DNA from: Streptomyces erythrochromogenes
Lineage (GTDB): Bacteria; Actinomycetota; Actinomycetes; Streptomycetales; Streptomycetaceae
DNA length: 64,000 nt
Assembly (NCBI RefSeq): GCF_036170895.1
Contig: NZ_CP108036.1
Coordinates: forward strand, 8,157,501-8,221,500
Direction: 5' to 3'
The translations under genes were made by a program, and so were the position numbers. The notes beneath the pieces were generated by a model. The model searched no databases. It worked only from the letters and a program-made list of their open reading frames with translations, and was not told the DNA's origin. Position 1 is the first letter of the stretch. The number at the start of each line of letters is the position of its first letter. Shown in pieces: positions 25,233-33,754 of the stretch.

Positions 25233-25664
25233 ATGACCACTGATCTTCCCGCTGAATACGAGATATCCGCCGACTCCGCCAGGATCGATGCCGCCCTGGT
25301 CCACCGATGGCTGTCGCAGGACGCTTACTGGGCCCGTGACCGGTCCCGGGAGAAGCAGGACCGGGCCATCGCCGGTTCCCTGAACTTCGGCGTCTACGAG
25401 CGGGCCTCCGGTCAGCAGGTCGGCTATGCCCGCGTCGTGACCGACAAGGCCGACTTCGCCTGGCTCTGCGACGTGTACATCTCCCCGCAGGTGCGCGGCA
25501 AGGGAATCGGAACCGCGCTCGTGACCGCGGTGCGCGACCACCTCGCCCCGTACAACCTGCGCCGCATCCTGCTGGCCACCGCGGACGCGCACGAGATCTA
25601 CGCCAAGATCGGCTTCGCCCCGCTGGAGGCGCCCGAGCGGTGGATGGCGCTGGGCCGGCAGTGA
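25233..25664 (+). CDS. GNAT family N-acetyltransferase
   Basis: 143 residues. Motif A is canonical: WLCDVYISPQVRGKGIGTALVTAVRDHL, followed by RRILLATADAHEIYAKIGFAPLEAPERWM, the ending usual for small cytosolic GNATs. The acceptor is unknown. ATG 25233 is chosen because an upstream in-frame ATG (25200) has no ribosome site. It converges with the GlxA gene, 15 bp away. Confidence 0.88.
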   Translation: MTTDLPAEYEISADSARIDAALVHRWLSQDAYWARDRSREKQDRAIAGSLNFGVYERASGQQVGYARVVTDKADFAWLCDVYISPQVRGKGIGTALVTAVRDHLAPYNLRRILLATADAHEIYAKIGFAPLEAPERWMALGRQ

Positions 25665-25679
25665 GCCGCCCGGCCCCGG

Positions 25680-26672
25680 CTACCCGACGGCCCTGTCCGC
25701 ACGGAACGTGCGCCGGTACGCGGCCGGCGTCGTGCGCAGGGCCTCGTGGAAGCGCCGTCGCAGGTTGACGGCAGAGGAGAGACCGACCCGCCGCGCGATG
25801 GTCTCCACGGGCAGGTCGGTCTCCTCCAACAGCGCCCGGGTGGCGGCGATCCGCCGGTCCAGCAGCCACCGTCCGGGACTGATGCCCAGCTGCTCGGTGA
25901 AGCGCCGGGTCAGCGTGCGGGCCGATACCTGCGAGCGGGCCGCCATCTCGGCGACGCTGACGGGTCGGTCCAGCCGCCCGTCCAGCCACTCCAGCAGCGG
26001 TGCCAGCGAATCGGTGACCGGGCCGGAGGCGGGCAGCTCGGCGTACTGCAGCTGGCAGCCCTCGCGGTGCGGCGGCATCACCATCTGACGGGCGATCCGC
26101 ATCGCGTACGCGGCGCCCTGATCGACCCTCACCAGGTGCAGGCAGAGGTCCACACCGGCTGCGGACCCGGCGCTGGTGGCGACGTCGCCGTGGTCGACGT
26201 AGAGCACGGCGGGGTCGACGCGGACCCGCGGGAACCGGGCGGACAGTTCGGCGGCCTGGGCCCAGTGGGTGGCTGCCCGCCGGCCGTCCAGCAGTCCCGC
26301 GGCGGCGAGCACGAAGGCGCCCGAGCAGAGGCCGACGACCCGCGCGCCGCGCGCATGCGCCCGGCGGACCGCCGAGACCACCGCCGACGGCACCTCCGTG
26401 CAGGCCGGCTGCCGCCGGCCGGGGACCAGGACGGTGTCGGCGCGCTCCAACGCGTCCAGGCCGGTCGTGACCAGCATGTCGTAGCCGGCCTCGGTCCGCA
26501 CCGGACCGGGAAGCTCGGTACAGACCTCGAACGCGTAGCGGGCGGGGACCGCCGGGCCGTGGTCGCCGAACACCTCGCTCGCGCAGGCCAGGGGGAACGC
26601 GGACTGCGGGGGCTGCAGCAGGGCCACGACCCGGTGCGGCGCAGGGGATTTCGGCGGCGGACGCGGCGTCAT
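25680..26672 (-). CDS. GlxA family transcriptional regulator (DJ-1/PfpI plus AraC HTH)
   Basis: 330 residues. The N-terminal DJ-1/PfpI-like domain carries the nucleophile-elbow region ARVVGLCSGAFVLAAAGLLDGRRAATHW. The C-terminal AraC domain has two helix-turn-helices (SVAEMAARSQVSARTLTRRFTEQLGISPGRWLLDRRIAATRALLEETDLPVETIARRVGLSSAVNLRRRFHEAL). It is divergent from an MFS transporter, its probable target. ATG 26672 fits family length; ATG 26693 would add seven residues. Confidence 0.9.
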   Translation of the reverse strand: MTPRPPPKSPAPHRVVALLQPPQSAFPLACASEVFGDHGPAVPARYAFEVCTELPGPVRTEAGYDMLVTTGLDALERADTVLVPGRRQPACTEVPSAVVSAVRRAHARGARVVGLCSGAFVLAAAGLLDGRRAATHWAQAAELSARFPRVRVDPAVLYVDHGDVATSAGSAAGVDLCLHLVRVDQGAAYAMRIARQMVMPPHREGCQLQYAELPASGPVTDSLAPLLEWLDGRLDRPVSVAEMAARSQVSARTLTRRFTEQLGISPGRWLLDRRIAATRALLEETDLPVETIARRVGLSSAVNLRRRFHEALRTTPAAYRRTFRADRAVG

Positions 26673-26743
26673 GGCGGGAAAGTACCCCATCATGTCGGTC
26701 AGGACACTGGGGCCCACCGAATGGTCCAGTCCAATATCGGTGC

Positions 26744-28063
26744 GTGACCACGACACAGACACCGCACGGCCGCCCCGCCCCGGCCGACCCGCAGGCCGTC
26801 CAGCTCCCCTTGTGGGACCGACGGTTCACGCTCTACTTCACCGCCCGCGCGGTCTCGCTCCTCGGCGACGCGATGATGCCGGTGGCCGTCGCCCTCGCTG
26901 TCGGTGCGCTGTACGGGATTTCAGGTGTCGGCCTCGTCCTCGGCGTCTGGACCGGGACGTTCGTCCTCCTGGCGCTCTTCGGCGGTGTGTTCGCCGACCG
27001 GTTCGGCGCACGCCGGATGATGATCGGGGCGGACCTCGTCCGCGTGCTCACCCAAGGGGTGCTGGCCGCCGCCTTCTTCACCGGGAAGCCGCCGTTCTGG
27101 CTGCTGGTGACCATGGCGGCGCTGGCCGGTGCGGCCGTCGCGATGTTCCTGCCGGGCGTGAACGGGATGGTCCCTCTCGTCGCCCGCGAGCCGCAGCGGG
27201 CCAACGCCACGCTCAAGGTGGCCGACGCGCTCGCCCACCTGCTCGGCCCGGCCCTGGCGGGCCTGCTGATCACCCTGACCAGCGCCGGAACCGTCTACGC
27301 GATCGATGCCGGCACCTTCCTGCTCAGCGCCCTGTGCCTGGCGCTCATCCGGTTCGACCCCGCGGCCACGCCCTCGCACACCCCGGCCGCCGCCGACTCC
27401 CGCACCCGCACGGGCCGTTCGCTCCGCCGCGAACTGCACCAGGGATGGCGGGAGTTCCGCGCCCGCACCTGGATGTGGGCGGTGATCCTGATCTGGATGG
27501 GCTACGGCGTCCTGGTCTTCGGCCCGCTCGTCCCGCTCGGCTCGGCGCTGGTCGGCGTCCGCCTCGGCCCGGACGCGTACGGCCTGGCGGTCTCCTTCCT
27601 CGGCGCCGGGACGGTACTCGGCGGACTGCTGGCGTTGCGGCTGCGCCCGGTCCGGCCACTGGCCGCCGGTACGGTGGCGATGGCGCTGTACACCGCCCTG
27701 CCCCTCTGCATCGCGCTGGGTGCCGGCCTGCCGGTGCTGCTCGCGGGCCACGCCCTCGGCGGCGCGGCCATCGCGTTCTGGTCGGTGATGTGGGCGACCA
27801 GCGTGCAGACCCACACCCCGTCCGCGGTCCTCAACCGGGTCACCGCGTACGAACAGGCGGGCTCGGTGTCCGGGATCGCACTCGGCCAGATGCTGGCGGG
27901 ACCGGCCACCGCACTGGCCTCCCCGGACCGGCTGCTGTGGGTGTCGGCGGGCGCCTGCCTGCTGGGCTGCGCCACGCTCTTCGCGATCCCGGCGATCCGC
28001 ACCCTGCACCGGGCCGTTGCCACGGTGCACCCTCCGGTTGCCGGGCCGCCCCCACGAGCGTGA
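26744..28063 (+). CDS. MFS transporter
   Basis: 439 residues with about twelve membrane helices. The loop motif GGVFADRFGARRMMIGADLVR (motif A form) marks a drug/proton antiporter-like major facilitator; PGVNGMVPLVAREPQRANATLKV is typical of the enterobactin-exporter-like branch common in Streptomyces. The GTG start at 26744 follows a CAATAT about 8 bp upstream with no ribosome site, so the mRNA may be leaderless. It is divergent from, and probably controlled by, the GlxA regulator. The substrate is unknown. Confidence 0.88.
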   Translation: MTTTQTPHGRPAPADPQAVQLPLWDRRFTLYFTARAVSLLGDAMMPVAVALAVGALYGISGVGLVLGVWTGTFVLLALFGGVFADRFGARRMMIGADLVRVLTQGVLAAAFFTGKPPFWLLVTMAALAGAAVAMFLPGVNGMVPLVAREPQRANATLKVADALAHLLGPALAGLLITLTSAGTVYAIDAGTFLLSALCLALIRFDPAATPSHTPAAADSRTRTGRSLRRELHQGWREFRARTWMWAVILIWMGYGVLVFGPLVPLGSALVGVRLGPDAYGLAVSFLGAGTVLGGLLALRLRPVRPLAAGTVAMALYTALPLCIALGAGLPVLLAGHALGGAAIAFWSVMWATSVQTHTPSAVLNRVTAYEQAGSVSGIALGQMLAGPATALASPDRLLWVSAGACLLGCATLFAIPAIRTLHRAVATVHPPVAGPPPRA

Positions 28064-28104
28064 CGATGAAAGAGGCGGTCTCTGCTCTCGACGAGGAGGA
28101 CCTC

Positions 28105-29262
28105 GTGACCACGGGCAGGCGAAAGCGTTGGGCACTGCTGTCCGTCTCGGTGGCGCTGGCAGCAGGGCTCGTGACGGCCACGGGCGGCAGTACACCGGCC
28201 GCCGCGCGCGTCGGCGACCGGACAGCCGAAGCGGCGCCCCTCGCCCCGTCACCGCAGCCCACCGATGACATGTCCGCAGCCGCCGAGCTGTACCTGACCC
28301 ACGTCCTGGACCTGCTCCAGGACAAGTCGCTGGACAAGAACGAGGTCGACTGGCCCGAAGTGCGGCGCCAGGCGTTCGCCAAGGCCGCCGGGGCCAAGAC
28401 CACCGCCGACACCTACGACGCGATCGACCTCGCCGTCAAAGCCCTCGACAACCCGCACACCGCCTTCATGAGGCCGGAACAGGCCGGAGAGTTCAGACCG
28501 TCCCCCGAGGTGGAGGTACCCGGCCTCGGCGCACCGCCGCCGGTACCCAGCGGCCGCATCGTCGGACAGGAGATCGGCTACGTGTCGCTCCCGACCACCG
28601 ACAAGATCCCGGGCTACGCCCGGGCCGGCGCCCGGCTGGTCCGCACGCTCGACGCCTCCCGGCCCTGCGGATGGATCGTCGACCTGCGGGCGGACGGTGG
28701 AGGAGCCGTCTGGCCCAAACTCGACGTCCTGGCGCCGTTGCTGGGCGACGGGCACCTCGGCGCCTTCGTGGACGCAGACGGCAACAAGGGCGCATGGGCG
28801 CTGAACAAAGGGCAGCTGTCCATCGGCGGCGAGGTCATCCCCAAGGACCTCCCCCCGAGCATCGAAACGGGCGAGAACGGCATCGAAGACTACGTGACGC
28901 ACAACGCCTACGTTCTGAAACGGCCCGCGCCGCCGGTCGCGATCCTCACGGGACCCGAAACGGCGAGCGCCGGCGAGGCCGCCCTGATCGCCTTCCGCGG
29001 CCGGCCGGAGAGCCGGAGCTTCGGACTGCCCACGGCCGGGCTGGCGACGGGAAACACGGCCTACCCGCTCAACGACGGCGCGCTCCTCCTCCTCACCGAA
29101 GCGGCCGACATGGACCGGACCGGGCGCAGGTACGTCAACACCCCCATCGCCCCCGACGTCCGCGTGGCCTTCACCGACAGCGACATGGTCCGAGGCACCG
29201 GTGACCCGGTCATCGACGCCGCTCGGAAGTGGCTGGAGTCCCGGCCCGCCTGCCGCCAGTGA
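28105..29262 (+). CDS. secreted S41 family peptidase
   Basis: 385 residues from GTG 28105, chosen for the GAGGAGGA immediately upstream and because it yields a signal peptide (RRKRWALLSVSVALAAGLVTATGGSTPAAA). The catalytic-core region has the S41 pattern: IGYVSLPTTDKIPGYARAGARLVRTLDASRPCGWIVDLRADGGG, then ILTGPETASAGEAALIAFRGRPESRSFGLPTAG with the nucleophile in SAGE. It lacks a PDZ domain, like nisin-resistance-type proteins. It probably acts outside the membrane on peptides. Confidence 0.85.
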   Translation: MTTGRRKRWALLSVSVALAAGLVTATGGSTPAAARVGDRTAEAAPLAPSPQPTDDMSAAAELYLTHVLDLLQDKSLDKNEVDWPEVRRQAFAKAAGAKTTADTYDAIDLAVKALDNPHTAFMRPEQAGEFRPSPEVEVPGLGAPPPVPSGRIVGQEIGYVSLPTTDKIPGYARAGARLVRTLDASRPCGWIVDLRADGGGAVWPKLDVLAPLLGDGHLGAFVDADGNKGAWALNKGQLSIGGEVIPKDLPPSIETGENGIEDYVTHNAYVLKRPAPPVAILTGPETASAGEAALIAFRGRPESRSFGLPTAGLATGNTAYPLNDGALLLLTEAADMDRTGRRYVNTPIAPDVRVAFTDSDMVRGTGDPVIDAARKWLESRPACRQ

Positions 29263-29282
29263 CCGACGGGCGGCGAGCAACG

Positions 29283-29390
29283 CCGAACGACCACGTGAGC
29301 GCCGTACTGGCCAAACTGGACGTCGGCAACCGCGTCCGGGCCGCCCTGTGGGCCCAGCGCGCCGGCCTGTTCGACGCAGTGCACCCGTGA
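29283..29390 (+). pseudogene. 3' remnant of a NarL-type response regulator
   Basis: The frame PNDHVSAVLAKLDVGNRVRAALWAQRAGLFDAVHP ends at TGA 29388-29390. It matches the recognition helix and C-terminal tail of NarL/LuxR response regulators (VKTHVSAVLAKLD.....AA). No receiver domain or start is present. A broken kinase follows on the same strand, so this is the tail of a decayed two-component pair. Confidence 0.65.
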
Positions 29391-29417
29391 CGCCCGGCGG
29401 TCCTGCGGGGCCGGGCG

Positions 29418-30211
29418 GTGACGGACGCGGTGCTGGTGGCCGCCGTCCTCGCCGATGCGTGGGCGTACACCGGGACGGGCGAGTGGGCGGCAGTCGCCCC
29501 CGGCGCCGTCGCCGCCCTGATCGCCCTGTTCTGCCTGGCCGAACAGCGCCGCGCCCGCCGGGTCCTGGCCGGCAGCGCACTGGCGTACGCGATCTGCGGC
29601 AACCTGCCGGAATCGACGGGTACGAGCCGGCCAACGCGCCCGAGTCCGCCGTAGCCGTCGGCTACCCGCTCACCGCCGCAGGAGTGGCGGTGCTCTGCGG
29701 CCGGCTCGTGCTGACCCGTCGCGAGCTCGCCCGGAGCATGGCCGAACTGCGGGCGGCGCAGGAGCACCAGCGCGAGCTCCGCGCCCGGGCGAGCGCCGCC
29801 CCCTGGACGGACTGCGCCACATGGTCGCCGTGCTGCGCGCCCCGGGCGACCCCGACGCGGAACTCGCCCTGCACCCCGCGCCCCTCGCCCTGCTCGACCG
29901 CCTGCACGCGCCCGGTTCGACCGTCGTCGTCGAGGTCCGCCGCCCCCGGGACCGTCCTCGAGGCGACGGGCATCAACACCCCCGCCCGGCAACCCGCCCT
30001 GGGGCTGCCCAGTGCCCGGCACGGCCTGCTCGGCCTGGGGGAACGAGCCGAACACCTGGACGGCAGCCTCTCCCACGGCCCCACCCCGACCGGCGGCTAC
30101 CGGCTGCACCTCCGGCTCCCCGGCCGCCGCCTCGGGGAGCAGGCCGAAGCCGAAGCCGAACTCCGGCCTCTCGGCGGGTTCGCCGCCGGGGCGACGGGTG
30201 AGAGATCATGA
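29418..30211 (+). pseudogene. decayed two-component sensor kinase
   Basis: Kinase-like pieces lie in order but in different frames. First is a membrane part, AVLVAAVLADAWAYTGTGEWAAVAPGAVAALIALFCLAEQRRARRVLAGSALAYAI. Then comes AVGYPLTAAGVAVLCGRLVLTRRELARSMAELRAAQEHQRELRARA, where the DHP His segment should begin. A shifted segment, MVAVLRAPGDPDAELALHPAPLALLDRL, follows. Last is an ATPase end, LGLPSARHGLLGLGERAEHLDGSLSHGPTPTGGYRLHLRLPG. At least three frameshifts and loss of the His and N-box are visible. It pairs with the response-regulator remnant just upstream. Confidence 0.7.
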
Positions 30212-30259
30212 TGGTGTGGTGCGGTGCAGTTCGGCTCGGGTGTGAAGGAAATACAGGCT

Positions 30260-30745
30260 GTGCGGGAGGCGGAGTTCGTAACGGTCGCGGGGCTGGTCGC
30301 GGCGGTGGCGCAAGGGGAGAGCGGCGCGCTGTGGCGCCTGGAGGGTGCCGACCGGCAGTTGGACGCCAACCTGGTGCGCCACCTGCCCGGGACCGGCGGG
30401 GCGGCGTACGTCGAGGACGAGGTCGACGTGATGCTGGTCGTCGTCGGGGGCGGCGGCACCCTCACCTCGGACGGCACCACGTCCCGGCTGGCTCCCGGAT
30501 TCATCGGACTGCTGCCGCGCGGCACGTCCCGGGCACTGCTGGCCGGCCCCGAGGGGCTGCTCGTGCTGACCGTGCACCACAGGCGCCGCGGGATGAGCAT
30601 CGGACGGACCACCCCTGCCGTCGCGCCCGAGCCGTGCGCGCTGCACCTGGTGTGCGGCCGGTGCCACCGGCACGCGATCGAGGCGGACGCCCGCTACTGC
30701 AGCGGCTGCGGCACGGCGCTGACGGACCGCCCCGAGGGCCGGTAG
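30260..30745 (+). CDS. cupin-domain protein with C-terminal zinc ribbon
   Basis: 161 residues from GTG 30260, which sits about 9 bp after GAAGGAA; GTGs at 30224 and 30242 are in frame. The middle (YVEDEVDVMLVVVGGGGTLTSDGTTSRLAPGFIGLLPRGTSRALLAG) has the cupin strand pattern. The end (CGRCHRHAIEADARYCSGCGTAL) carries two CxxC pairs, a zinc ribbon. The metal-site His of catalytic cupins is not evident, so a sensory or binding role is more likely. It lies next to a decayed kinase pair. Confidence 0.65.
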   Translation: MREAEFVTVAGLVAAVAQGESGALWRLEGADRQLDANLVRHLPGTGGAAYVEDEVDVMLVVVGGGGTLTSDGTTSRLAPGFIGLLPRGTSRALLAGPEGLLVLTVHHRRRGMSIGRTTPAVAPEPCALHLVCGRCHRHAIEADARYCSGCGTALTDRPEGR

Positions 30746-30772
30746 GCGCCTGTCAGGGGCCGGCCTCCGCGC

Positions 30773-30809
30773 CCCGGGGCCTTCGCGGACGGACCGGCCG
30801 GGCCCCGGG
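30773..30809 (+). terminator. hairpin after the cupin gene
   Basis: CCCGGGGCC (30773-30781) pairs with GGCCCCGGG (30801-30809) across a 19-nt loop, 27 bp after the stop codon. Confidence 0.5.
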
Positions 30810-30953
30810 AGCTCCGGCGTGCCGGTGATCCGACACCGGAAGCCGTGCCGTCACGCTGAGTCGCGCTGTCACGGGACTATGGTGACCCAGGGTCAGACGT
30901 TGTCGGGTTCCGTGCCGTGGGCACGGGACGCCCTTCCGGAAAGGCTTGCGCCC

Positions 30954-31361
30954 GTGTCTGCTGCACTCTCCGATGATCTGAAGCGGGTCATCGACGATTC
31001 CCCCATGTTCGCGACGGTGGCGACCATCCAGCCCGACGGCAGCCCGCAACTGTCCGTGACCTGGCTCATGCGCGACGGCGACGACCTGCTCATCTCCACG
31101 ACGGAGGGCCGCAGGAAGGAACAGAACCTGCGCCGTGACCCGCGCATCACCGTGATGATCAACCCGCCGGACGCGCCGTACACCTACGCCGAGGTGCGGG
31201 GTACCGCCGAGCTGACCACGGAGGGCGGGCAGGAGCTGATCAACGAGCTCTCGCGCAAGTACACGGGCAAGGACTACCGGGACTTCAACCCCGCCTCCGT
31301 CGACGACGCCCCGCGCGTCGTGGTCCGGGTCGTTCCCCGCAAGGTCGTCGGCTCGATCTAG
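30954..31361 (+). CDS. PPOX-class F420-dependent oxidoreductase-like protein
   Basis: 135 residues from GTG 30954 (GGAAAGG about 11 bp upstream). The sequence MFATVATIQPDGSPQLSVTWLMRDGDDLLISTTEGRRKEQNLRRDPRITVMINPPDAPYTYAEVRGTAEL is the split-barrel pattern of F420-binding PPOX-class enzymes, complete in length. The likely cofactor is F420, used for reduction of an unknown substrate. A strong bidirectional terminator separates it from the DUF4157 gene. Confidence 0.88.
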   Translation: MSAALSDDLKRVIDDSPMFATVATIQPDGSPQLSVTWLMRDGDDLLISTTEGRRKEQNLRRDPRITVMINPPDAPYTYAEVRGTAELTTEGGQELINELSRKYTGKDYRDFNPASVDDAPRVVVRVVPRKVVGSI

Positions 31362-31372
31362 TCCGCCGGGAC

Positions 31373-31422
31373 CCGTGGATGCCCGGAGTCGGACCGAGCC
31401 GGCCCGCCCCGGGCATCCACGG
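31373..31422. terminator. strong bidirectional hairpin terminator
   Basis: CCGTGGATGCCCGG (31373-31386) pairs perfectly over 14 bp with CCGGGCATCCACGG (31409-31422); the loop is 22 nt. It lies between the convergent PPOX and DUF4157 genes. Confidence 0.8.
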
Positions 31423-31432
31423 CGAGCTGTGA

Positions 31433-32917
31433 CTAAGCTGCCATTTCCTGCTGGGCGGCCGCGCCGGGCAGTTCCTGCCCGGACCTGTTCTTGACGAGTT
31501 CGACGTTCTCGACGAACAGCTGGAAGAGCAGCTGACTCGCGCCGAGCTCACGGCCGTTCTTGCCGTTGGCACCCTGTGCGATGCCCAGACTGTACGGTTC
31601 GTTGTCCTCGGCCTTCACGCCGATGTACCCACCCAGCGTGCCCTCGTTCGCGTTCGCGTTCTGGTAGCCGCCGCCGTTCGCCTTGCGGATCAGGTCGTTC
31701 TTGTAGCCCGGTCCGAGTGCCATGTGGTCCTGGTTGAAAAGGAGTTCGTGGGCGCCGGGTTTCAGGGTGAACTTCAGCTGGACCGCGTAGGAATCACCCT
31801 GGAAGGCGTGGTACGCATCGGCCTGGCCCTGGTCCCCGAGGTGGGCCCCGATCGTCATGCCGGAGTACCCGTTCTGCCTGAACTCCTTCGCCGTGCCCGC
31901 TCCGCCCGCTATGTACTCCGTCATCTCGGTCCGTGCGGCTGCGTCGCCCCAGTAGGTGAGGGCGCTGTGAGCCTCGTCGAAACTCATGGAGCGGTACAGC
32001 TCCATCCGCCCGGAGTCCTCCGGCATTCGCGCCAGATCGGCCAGGAGCCGGGGGCCGATGGTCGTGATGATTTCATCGATCCTGCGCGGAGGCTTGCTGG
32101 CTTTGAAGCCCTTCATGCTCTTCTTGGAAGCGGCGATCTGTGCGGACTTGGCCTTGGCTGCCGAGCTGCTGGACCCGCCCACTCCTGCCTTGTCCTCCCA
32201 GTGCTCGACCGTCAACAGGTCCTGCGGGTTCGCGACACGCTGCACGGCGTGATGGGAACCGGACGCGGCCGACGGTGCCGCCTGGCGCTGCACGTCCGCG
32301 GTGGCGGCCTGGTGGCCGGGTGCCATGACCCGGCTGGCGTTCGCCTCCGCCTCCCGCTCGAACCGGTCCGACGGGTCGGAGACCTTCAGCCCCGATCCGT
32401 TGTCGGTACCCGCGACCGGTCCCTGGCGCTGCTGGATGACGTGGGTGAGTTCGTGGGCGAGGGTGTGCTTGTCGCTGCCGCCGGCGCCGATGACGACATG
32501 GCTGCCGGAGGTGTAGGCGCGGGCCCCCACCTCGGCGGCGGAGGCCTTGGCGGCGCCGTTGTCATGGATGCGGACGTCGGAGAAGTCCGCACCGAGGCGG
32601 GCTTCCATGTCGCTGCGGGTGGCGGCGTCCATGGGGCGTCCGGGGGCGCGCAGGACGTCGTGAACGGCGGACCGCTGCACAGCGTGCTGCTCGGACTGCT
32701 GGTGTCCGCACCCGTCCGTGTGCTGGTGCTGCTCCTGGTCCCGCCCGTGACCGGCCCGCCGGAGCATCTGTACGACCGCGGCGTTGCCCGCACTCGCCTG
32801 GAGCCCCATCAGCCCCACGGGCGCCGCGGCTTCCTGCTGCGGTGCCGCGGTACGGCGGCCGGTCTGCAGCAACTGGTCGTCGGTCTTCTGCGTCGGGCGG
32901 GGGTGCTTGGGACTCAC
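31433..32917 (-). CDS. DUF4157 (eCIS core) protein with putative toxin C-terminus
   Basis: 494 residues from GTG 32917, with AAAAGG 7 bp upstream. After an N-terminal Q/A-rich stretch comes the DUF4157 core (about 80-165): RPMDAATRSDMEARLGADFSDVRIHDN, then GGSDKHTLAHELTHVIQQRQG with HELTH at 155-159. A low-complexity linker follows, and a distinct C-terminal domain (about 270-480). That domain has LYRSMSFDEAHSAL (307-320) and GAHLGDQGQADAYHAFQGDSYAVQLKFTLKPGAHELLF, a spacing like ADP-ribosyltransferase-fold toxins. DUF4157 proteins are linked to contractile injection systems and polymorphic toxins as cargo. No immunity or eCIS genes are adjacent. Confidence 0.8.
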   Translation of the reverse strand: MSPKHPRPTQKTDDQLLQTGRRTAAPQQEAAAPVGLMGLQASAGNAAVVQMLRRAGHGRDQEQHQHTDGCGHQQSEQHAVQRSAVHDVLRAPGRPMDAATRSDMEARLGADFSDVRIHDNGAAKASAAEVGARAYTSGSHVVIGAGGSDKHTLAHELTHVIQQRQGPVAGTDNGSGLKVSDPSDRFEREAEANASRVMAPGHQAATADVQRQAAPSAASGSHHAVQRVANPQDLLTVEHWEDKAGVGGSSSSAAKAKSAQIAASKKSMKGFKASKPPRRIDEIITTIGPRLLADLARMPEDSGRMELYRSMSFDEAHSALTYWGDAAARTEMTEYIAGGAGTAKEFRQNGYSGMTIGAHLGDQGQADAYHAFQGDSYAVQLKFTLKPGAHELLFNQDHMALGPGYKNDLIRKANGGGYQNANANEGTLGGYIGVKAEDNEPYSLGIAQGANGKNGRELGASQLLFQLFVENVELVKNRSGQELPGAAAQQEMAA

Positions 32918-33110
32918 GCGATCGCCTTTTCGGTACGTCGGGGAAGCCGCTTCGCGCGGCTGCCAGGCCACACCCCCAAGGGGCGGTCACCCCTCGTGAC
33001 CAGGGGTTCTGAAGCATTATCAGCCAGCTTGCCGACGTGAAGGCCGTGATCGGCGCCTGGCGTCGACTCTCTGCCCGGACGTACATCGAGACGTGCAACC
33101 GGCGTGCCCG

Positions 33111-33707
33111 TTAAGGCAGACCCACCAGGCCCCAACCGCGGCGGGCGGCCTCCGTGGTCACATCGCCCCATTCGCGCAGCAGCGCGGTGAAGTCCTCGAA
33201 GGTGTCCGGGCGGCCGGCCCAGCCCGCACACTCCGCGGCGAACGCCTCACGAAGCTCCTCGAGACGGGACCCCACACCCGTCCAGGCGCGCACCTTGCCG
33301 CGCAGCGCCCCGGGCGGGCACACGACGAGCACCGACGAGTGCCAACGATCGGCGGGCGGCGGGAAGAACCCTCCGCCGCCGTTCAGCGCAGGATCGTCGG
33401 CGGGATCCGCGTCCCAGATCAGACCGGCGAGAAAGGCATCCATCGCCTCACGTACGGACGCGTCGACGAGAGGCCGCATGTCGTCCCATGCATCTCCCGC
33501 GCGGGCGTGCGGGCTGAAGGCGCCGGTGGTGCTGCGGAAGTCGTACTCGGCGCACCACGCGGCCCCATGAGCCGGGGGCCAGTCCCTGCCGCCGCCGGCC
33601 ATCTCGCCCTTCTGGTACTCCTCGTCCAGGGCCCGGATCCGGTCCTCGACGGGGAGGGAGCCCAGGTGCTTCCAGTCCGCGATGAACAGCGTGAGAGACA
33701 AACCCAT
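33111..33707 (-). CDS. hypothetical protein
   Basis: 198 residues, no recognised family. The sequence begins MGLSLTLFIADWKHLGSLPVEDRIRALDEEYQKGEM, followed by acidic and Trp-rich segments (WCAEYDFRSTTGAF, LIWDADPADDPALNGGGGFFPPPADRWHSSVLVVCPP). The ending is FTALLREWGDVTTEAARRGWGLVGLP. It is soluble, with no signal peptide. It lies upstream of the DUF4157 gene on the same strand, 193 bp away, so a partner role (for example immunity) is possible but unsupported. Confidence 0.6.
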   Translation of the reverse strand: MGLSLTLFIADWKHLGSLPVEDRIRALDEEYQKGEMAGGGRDWPPAHGAAWCAEYDFRSTTGAFSPHARAGDAWDDMRPLVDASVREAMDAFLAGLIWDADPADDPALNGGGGFFPPPADRWHSSVLVVCPPGALRGKVRAWTGVGSRLEELREAFAAECAGWAGRPDTFEDFTALLREWGDVTTEAARRGWGLVGLP

Positions 33708-33754
33708 GGCGGCAGCATAGGCAGACCCCGCGAGCCCGGCGTGATCGGCAGGGG

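Noticed and set aside
30224-30259. GTG 30224 as start of the cupin gene
   Set aside because: No good ribosome site, and the encoded extra residues add nothing conserved; GTG 30260 is better placed.
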